Source: Lachnospiraceae bacterium
GTDB lineage: Bacteria; Bacillota_A; Clostridia; Lachnospirales; Lachnospiraceae
Assembly (NCBI GenBank): GCA_017614185.1
Contig: JAGACI010000075.1
Coordinates: 1-10,421, forward strand
DNA: 10,421 bases
Direction: 5' to 3'
Position numbers and translations under genes: made by a program. The first letter of the stretch is position 1. The number at the start of each line of letters is the position of its first letter. Shown here one piece after another: positions 6,660 through 10,421 of this stretch. A model generated the notes under the pieces. It was not told the DNA's origin, did no database searches, and worked only from the letters and a program-made list of their open reading frames with translations.

Positions 6660-7643
6660 GCTGTCCCAGTCGCTTGAGCCTGAATCCCAGCTGTCCGAAC
6701 TGCTCCAGCTCGAATCCGAATCCCAGCTGCTCCAGCTGTCTGAGCTTGAGTATGATGAGGAATTGGAGTCCGATGTGCTGAAGTTTTCTGCATAATAATC
6801 CGACTCCTCAAAGTCTGTAATCGTATCATCCCATTCTACCGAATAGTTCTCCGGATTGTTTAGAAAATCAAACGGGAGATACTGTTCGTCATATGCGTAG
6901 TAATCATCTGCGTAAGAATCATAGTAATAATAGTCATTTTCATATCGGCAAATGACATTATTGTCATATTTGAAGTATTGGGGCGATGAGTACCTGTTTG
7001 CAATCGGAATCATCACAAGAAGCGATACCAAAAGCGCCGGCCATAAGAATTTCTTTACCTTATCGTAAAGAGGCTTATTCCATACGGACAATGCAAAGAA
7101 TCCCAATCCCACCAGGCCGAGCGGAACTACCGAATACCAGCAAAGAGCCCATGAACCAAGTGCCAGAAAGCCCCAGATCAGTTTGCCGACAAAGCCAACT
7201 GTACTGCCGGCTTTTTTGCCAACGTTTTCATAATTGGTTCCGCCGCCGTATCTTGTTCTCGCGCCTCTATTAAGGTTATTCTCCTTCTGATTAAGGATTT
7301 CGGCCTTTAACTTAAGATAAAGCTCATTAACGGCATATGCCTCATCCGGGCCTTCATATCTTACCGCACGCTGTCCGTCAGCCTTATTCTTGTATACGAT
7401 AAAATTCTCGCCATCCTGATAGATGCCGAATGCCTTAGGTTTCTTGTAATCAACGCCTATGAAAAATCTGGTCGTCTCGTAAGGCGGCAGATTATGCGCA
7501 TGATACCACTCATGAAGATCCGAGATGGTCTTTGGCGTCTTGGGCGCTGTTCGCTTTATGTTTTTGTTTGCGGCACCGCAGTTCGGACACTTTTCAAGGG
7601 TATCCTCAAACATGTTGCCGCAGTATTCGCACTTAAGCTTCAT
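6651..7643 (-). CDS. Zinc-ribbon membrane protein with Tyr/Asp-rich and Ser/Asp/Trp-rich C-terminus
   Basis: A 330-residue protein of unknown function. Residues 5-22 are a zinc ribbon (C5xxC8, C19xxC22). A soluble part (about 40-125) includes 'DLHEWYHAHNLPPYETTRFFIGVDYK'. Two membrane helices lie around 151-187 and a third around 199-216. After the last helix comes a Tyr/Asp-rich stretch (234-254) and a tail (about 289-330) made almost only of Ser, Asp and Trp (SDSWSSWDSD-like units). With three helices and the zinc ribbon inside, the acidic tail would lie outside, but the topology is my estimate. The ATG overlaps the PPTase stop by 11 bases; AAGGA lies about 9 bases upstream. The tail is coded by imperfect direct repeats (for example GAATCCCAGCTG on the plus strand at 6682 and 6718), so its length may vary between strains. 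Confidence 0.88.
   Translation of the reverse strand: MKLKCEYCGNMFEDTLEKCPNCGAANKNIKRTAPKTPKTISDLHEWYHAHNLPPYETTRFFIGVDYKKPKAFGIYQDGENFIVYKNKADGQRAVRYEGPDEAYAVNELYLKLKAEILNQKENNLNRGARTRYGGGTNYENVGKKAGSTVGFVGKLIWGFLALGSWALCWYSVVPLGLVGLGFFALSVWNKPLYDKVKKFLWPALLVSLLVMIPIANRYSSPQYFKYDNNVICRYENDYYYYDSYADDYYAYDEQYLPFDFLNNPENYSVEWDDTITDFEESDYYAENFSTSDSNSSSYSSSDSWSSWDSDSSWSSSDSWDSGSSDWDSDW
6655..6775 (-). repeat. Imperfect tandem coding repeats of the Ser/Asp/Trp tail
   Basis: The last 40 or so codons of the zinc-ribbon gene reuse short blocks: GAATCCCAGCTG occurs at 6682-6693 and 6718-6729, and CTGCTCCAGCT at 6700-6710 and 6727-6737 (plus-strand spelling). Offsets are 36 and 27 bases, both multiples of three, consistent with in-frame repeat expansion. 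Confidence 0.6.
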
Positions 7644-8325
7644 ACAGGTAATTCCTTATCTTAACCGGGTCTATAAACTCTGCTTCCGGCTCTTTGAAGT
7701 CTCCTTCAAAAGCCACCGAATAACAGTAATCATCATCTGTAAAGCGATTGATGAAACGGTAATCCCGGTCATCATCATCGCACACTAAAACAATCTTACC
7801 ACATGACTCCCTAAAGGAAAAGGAGTCGAGTGGTCTTGACAGTCCGTCCCCTTTAAGTTTCACAAAGCTCTCCTTAAGAGTCCAGAGTTTAAAAAACAGC
7901 TTCTTTTTCTCATCTTCATCAAGAGTTTCTTCCAAAGCTTTAACCTCAGATGGAGAAAAAAATCTTTTTGCGACATTCATGTCATATTTTCTGTTCGCAT
8001 TTTCTATGTCGCATCCTGCTTCCGTATCACCTATAACGCACATAACCCGTTCTCCCGAATGAGAAAGGTTAAAGAAAACCGAGGAATCCTTAAAGTAAGG
8101 CTTCCCGTTTTCACCCTTAATCACCTCAGGAAGCTTAGACAGACCAAGAAGCCTTGCTCCGTATAAAAGCAAAGCTCCTGCTGCAAGTGAACGCCTCTTA
8201 TCGGATTCGGATTTGATCCTGTCAATTTTGTCCTTCCGATACTCGGGCATCAGGTCATATAAACTTTTAAAGAGCCCCTCGTCTCCAAGGGGCTCTATGT
8301 TAGTTATGTACGCTTTAAGATTCAT
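7633..8325 (-). CDS. Sfp-type 4'-phosphopantetheinyl transferase
   Basis: A 230-residue enzyme of the Sfp/Gsp/HetI class, which moves the phosphopantetheine arm of coenzyme A onto a serine of carrier proteins (ACP or PCP). The motifs are complete: GKPYF (74-78), FNLSHSGE (85-92), GCDIE with metal ligands Asp106 and Glu108, and WTLKESFVKLKGDGL (148-162) with Glu152 and Lys156. The length is normal for the class. No polyketide, peptide or fatty-acid synthase gene is in the window, so its carrier protein lies elsewhere. It begins 3 bases after the SPFH stop and overlaps the zinc-ribbon gene by 11 bases. The nearest AAGGA touches the ATG directly, and GGA lies further up; weak initiation or coupling to the SPFH gene is likely. 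Confidence 0.93.
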   Translation of the reverse strand: MNLKAYITNIEPLGDEGLFKSLYDLMPEYRKDKIDRIKSESDKRRSLAAGALLLYGARLLGLSKLPEVIKGENGKPYFKDSSVFFNLSHSGERVMCVIGDTEAGCDIENANRKYDMNVAKRFFSPSEVKALEETLDEDEKKKLFFKLWTLKESFVKLKGDGLSRPLDSFSFRESCGKIVLVCDDDDRDYRFINRFTDDDYCYSVAFEGDFKEPEAEFIDPVKIRNYLYEA

Positions 8326-8328
8326 TCC

Positions 8329-9219
8329 TTATTCCGTATCTGCGGGTGCAGTATATGAATAATTGTCGTTTGTTACATCACCGATATCGATGATTGTTCC
8401 GTCAGCGCCCTGTACTTTGGGAAGCTGTCCGTTCCATTTCTCAATGGTTCTGTTCTTAAGTACATTGGGGGTCAATGACTCTTCGAGAAGCTTGTTTGCT
8501 TCTGCTTCAGCCTCTGCCTGCACCTTTAATGCATCTGCATCAGCCTGTGCGTTACGAAGTTTTACTTTTGCATCAGCTTCAGCTTTCTCAACTGCTGTCT
8601 TGTTCTCAATCTGCTGAGTCTCATAAGCCATCTGAGCCTGCTGTTTCTGAGCAATCTTATTGTTGTACTCATCATCGAAAGTTGCGTTTGTAACAACTAC
8701 CTTGTTGATCTTAACAACCTCTGCGCCGTACTTTTCATCAAGTGACTTCTGGATGTTGTCCTTTACAAGGGGCTCTAAGATGTTACGGTTGGTAACGTCT
8801 GTAGGTGTAAGGGACTTTGATGAACCCTTTAATGCTGAAGCTACAAGGTTTTCGGATACAAGGTTGTTCTTGTAATCTGAAACATTAGCATAAATCCATG
8901 AGCTCTTTGAAGGGTTAATCTGGTAAGTTACCGTTACGCCACTGAAGAACACTTCGTTACGCTCTGCAGTCTCTGCGCTGATTGTATCAACGAAAGTGAT
9001 ATCCTGCTGCTTGTTGTTTACCTTCTGAATCTCCTGTACAAAGGGAATCTTGAAATTGATTCCGTTGGGTACTACCGCATTTGAAATCTGTCCGAATGTA
9101 ACTCGAACTCCGGTGTAACCTGTGGGTATGATTGCGAAGCTGTTGGACACTACAATGAGTACCACGAGGGCAATTGCAACCCAACCGATAATTTTGCCAA
9201 AACCTTTTTTCTCTTTCAT
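8329..9219 (-). CDS. SPFH/Band-7 (prohibitin-like, HflC/HflK-type) membrane protein
   Basis: A 296-residue protein with one N-terminal membrane anchor (about 10-31) and an SPFH/Band-7 domain (about 30-190, including 'IIPTGYTGVRVTFGQ' and 'PNGINFKIPFVQEIQ'). A long Ala/Glu/Gln-rich coiled coil (about 190-247) and a short tail follow. SPFH proteins assemble into large ring- or cage-like membrane scaffolds that organise lipids or control membrane proteases such as FtsH. No protease gene is adjacent here. The start is well supported: AGAGGAG lies about 7 bases upstream and a strong promoter just beyond. It is first in an operon with the phosphopantetheinyl transferase (3-base gap) and the zinc-ribbon protein. 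The low-complexity coiled coil produces several long but meaningless antisense frames. Confidence 0.93.
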   Translation of the reverse strand: MKEKKGFGKIIGWVAIALVVLIVVSNSFAIIPTGYTGVRVTFGQISNAVVPNGINFKIPFVQEIQKVNNKQQDITFVDTISAETAERNEVFFSGVTVTYQINPSKSSWIYANVSDYKNNLVSENLVASALKGSSKSLTPTDVTNRNILEPLVKDNIQKSLDEKYGAEVVKINKVVVTNATFDDEYNNKIAQKQQAQMAYETQQIENKTAVEKAEADAKVKLRNAQADADALKVQAEAEAEANKLLEESLTPNVLKNRTIEKWNGQLPKVQGADGTIIDIGDVTNDNYSYTAPADTE

Positions 9220-9268
9220 TCTATATCTCCTCTTTCTTAAGGACCTCTTCTTATTTTTCGTCCTTATG

Positions 9269-9297
9269 ATTATATCTTACACATCCCGTGATGTAAA
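9269..9297 (-). promoter_or_regulatory. Strong sigma-A-type promoter of the SPFH operon
   Basis: On the minus strand TTTACA (9297-9292) is followed by exactly 17 bases and a perfect TATAAT (9274-9269). Transcription should start near 9262, giving a leader of about 43 bases before the ATG at 9219. The spacer holds a small inverted repeat, ACATC-CCGT-GATGT (9281-9294), which could be an operator or chance. The -35 box lies inside the T-rich tail of the upstream terminator. Confidence 0.85.
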
Positions 9298-9326
9298 TAA
9301 ATGCCTTCAGGTGCGAAATAAGGCAT
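9292..9326 (-). terminator. Intrinsic terminator of the ECF transporter operon
   Basis: Minus-strand ATGCCTT (9326-9320) pairs with AAGGCAT (9307-9301) across a 12-base loop, followed by TTATTTACAT. The stem begins at the last base of the ATPase stop codon (9328-9326). The loop is long and the stem only 7 bp, so strength is moderate. Its T-rich tail doubles as the -35 region of the SPFH promoter. Confidence 0.65.
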
Positions 9327-9943
9327 CATATTTCTCCGTGCCCGGCAAATATGATTGTTTTTCCCGCCCCGTTAAGGTTTTTGATTATTCGTTTAAAAAG
9401 CTCCCGCGCCTCATCATCAAGGTCGTTAAAAGGCTCGTCAAGCACATAAACCGTCGGATTAAGGGCAAGAACAGACGCAAAAGCCACCTTCTTTTTCTGG
9501 CCACCGCTCAGATGATAGGGTGACCTTTCAGATAGATCTTCTATTTCAAGAAGGCTTAAGCAGTCCTTTGTTCTCTTATCAACTTCCTCTTCGCTAAGCC
9601 CCATCTGCCTCGGTCCGAACGCGACCTCGTCATAAACAGTCGGATTAAAGAGCATGGAATCCACATTCTGGAAAAGAAAGCCCACATGCTTGTGAAAATA
9701 TTTAAGGTTCTTTTCATCCTTAAGAACCTTCCTGTCTATAACCTGACCGTTTAAGGTATAGGTTCCCTCGCTTGGGAATAATAGCCCGTTTAATATCTTA
9801 AAAAGCGTGGATTTGCCCTTGCCGTTTCCCCATGGAATGTGGCGCAGTTCGCCTCGTTCCACGCAAAAATCAAAGCCTTCAAACACGCTTTTAGAGTCAT
9901 CTTCATATTTAAAACTGATATTTTTAAGTTCGATAAAAGCCAT
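9326..9943 (-). CDS. ECF/cobalt-type ABC transporter ATPase (CbiO/EcfA-like) with an aberrant Walker A
   Basis: A 205-residue ABC ATPase that should power an energy-coupling-factor importer for metal ions or vitamins. Motifs present: A-loop Tyr13, Q-loop Gln92 (FLFQN), signature LSGGQKKKVAFA (145-156), Walker B TVYVLDEP with Glu170, D-loop about 174-177, and H-loop His202. The Walker A reads IPWGNGKGKST (36-46): the first Gly of GxxxxGKST is Trp38. Two one-base indels, a C removed at 9834-9835 and a T added to the run 9825-9827 (plus strand), would give IHGENGKGKST, a textbook Walker A with the rest of the protein unchanged. The protein ends three residues after the H-loop, so it lacks the C-terminal region of longer EcfA proteins (about 280 aa). 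The ATG overlaps the EcfT stop (TGATG). As given, ATP binding is probably impaired. Confidence 0.88.
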   Translation of the reverse strand: MAFIELKNISFKYEDDSKSVFEGFDFCVERGELRHIPWGNGKGKSTLFKILNGLLFPSEGTYTLNGQVIDRKVLKDEKNLKYFHKHVGFLFQNVDSMLFNPTVYDEVAFGPRQMGLSEEEVDKRTKDCLSLLEIEDLSERSPYHLSGGQKKKVAFASVLALNPTVYVLDEPFNDLDDEARELFKRIIKNLNGAGKTIIFAGHGEI

Positions 9944-10421
9944 CAGTATTCACCCGTGAAGCCTCTGCATTCCATGGCTTCATACATTTCTTTGCTCATC
10001 TCGGTCGAACGGATAAAAGTTGTTCCCATAATTCCTCCGACCGATGAATATTTTTTGTTGTTTTTGCCAACGCTTCTCTTGGCAAGTGCCGTCAGCATGT
10101 CGCTTATAAGATTACCCAAAAGCACAATGTACTTAAGGGTTATATCAAATGTAAAAATGAAAAGCCCCGGCAGCTTAAGTTTCCTCATGGCTCCCGTGAT
10201 ATGGTGCCACGTCGTCGTGTGGTTAAAAATATTAAGTGCTTCTACAGATAAGAAAACCTTTGCCACAACCCTCAGGTTATTGTACATCCCGGCAGGGTTC
10301 ATAATCATCGCGGGTAAAAACAGTATAAAGGCAAGGAGTGCCGCAAAAACCGCTGGCTTAAGAATCTTTGGAATATCCTTTGGCGGCCAGAAGGCCAGAT
10401 ATCCGTTTAGAAAGGCGGCAA
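9943..10421 (-). CDS. ECF transporter transmembrane subunit (EcfT/CbiQ-like), N-terminus outside window
   Basis: The frame is open from the right edge, giving 158 visible residues. The visible part starts with a hydrophobic stretch (KILKPAVFAALLAFILFLPAM), then a cytoplasmic-loop-like region 'HHITGAMRKLKLPG' and another helix 'FIFTFDITLKYIVLLGN'. It ends with 'STEMSKEMYEAMECRGFTGEY', the C-terminal coupling-helix motif of the CbiQ/EcfT family, usually ending Ala-Arg-Gly and here Cys-Arg-Gly. EcfT couples the ATPases to a substrate-binding S component (or CbiM for cobalt/nickel), which presumably lies beyond the right edge. The internal ATG at 10308 is not the start, since family-like sequence continues upstream of it. 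The stop overlaps the ATPase start by one base. The substrate cannot be determined. Confidence 0.88.
   Translation of the reverse strand, partial: AAFLNGYLAFWPPKDIPKILKPAVFAALLAFILFLPAMIMNPAGMYNNLRVVAKVFLSVEALNIFNHTTTWHHITGAMRKLKLPGLFIFTFDITLKYIVLLGNLISDMLTALAKRSVGKNNKKYSSVGGIMGTTFIRSTEMSKEMYEAMECRGFTGEY

Noticed and set aside
6655..6775. The short repeats as a CRISPR array or mobile-element end
   Set aside because: Units are imperfect, unevenly spaced, multiples of three and inside a coding frame, so they are protein-coding repeats.
6599..6829. A minus-strand 76-residue frame over the Ser/Asp/Trp tail
   Set aside because: It is the same repetitive DNA in another frame; the Ala/Gly/Thr-rich product is an artefact of the repeats.
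8363..8875. Several plus-strand frames opposite the SPFH gene
   Set aside because: They come from the Ala/Glu/Gln-rich coiled-coil coding sequence read backwards, giving Ser/Leu/Ala-rich products with no family features.
9122..9523. A 133-residue plus-strand frame across the SPFH promoter and ATPase end
   Set aside because: It crosses a terminator and a promoter on the opposite strand and covers conserved ATPase codons; no sign of coding on its own.
9326..9943. Calling the ATPase gene a pseudogene
   Set aside because: The frame is intact from start to stop with all motifs except Walker A, and the Walker A fault is explained by two tiny indels that may be sequencing errors.

Overview
The window looks like chromosomal DNA from an anaerobic low-to-mid-GC Firmicute, most likely a Lachnospiraceae member (Butyrivibrio-like). 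This rests on the style of the TruA, MATE, SPFH and ECF-transporter proteins, strong AGGAGG-type ribosome binding sites, TTTACA/TATAAT-type promoters, and densely packed genes with 1-20 base gaps. The taxonomic call is an inference; no rRNA or other marker is present. I see no tRNA, rRNA, insertion sequence, CRISPR array or prophage gene.

Layout. (1) Bases 3-116 are the last 37 codons of an unidentified plus-strand gene, closed by a strong hairpin terminator (147-183). (2) Bases 5214 down to 235 form a six-gene minus-strand operon with gaps of 9, 22, 5, 1 and 17 bases. In transcription order it encodes a PAP2 membrane phosphatase, a 140-aa protein I do not recognise, a beta-helix lipoprotein, a C39-like cysteine peptidase, a MATE exporter and a small HExxH/double-CxxC protein. 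(3) A short divergent promoter region (5215-5289) with a perfect 17-base inverted repeat separates it from the plus-strand pair truA and a calcineurin-like phosphoesterase, which share one base (TAATG). (4) Bases 9219 down to 6651 form a second minus-strand operon: SPFH/Band-7 membrane protein, Sfp-type phosphopantetheinyl transferase, and a zinc-ribbon membrane protein with a Ser/Asp/Trp tail. Its last stop codon abuts the stop of the convergent phosphoesterase gene. (5) From the right edge down to 9326 lies the end of an ECF/cobalt-type transporter operon (EcfT/CbiQ, then its ATPase), closed by a hairpin terminator whose T-rich tail contains the -35 box of the SPFH promoter.

Function. The truA gene is housekeeping tRNA modification. 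The six-gene operon looks directed at the cell envelope: a lipid-phosphate phosphatase, a surface lipoprotein and an exporter, plus two putative peptidases. No established system with this gene set comes to mind, so its common purpose is open. The SPFH-PPTase-zinc-ribbon operon joins a membrane scaffold to a carrier-protein activating enzyme with no synthase gene in view. The most concrete anomaly is the ATPase. Its Walker A loop is broken in a way that exactly two compensating one-base indels 8-10 bases apart would repair, pointing to a sequencing error or a real double frameshift.
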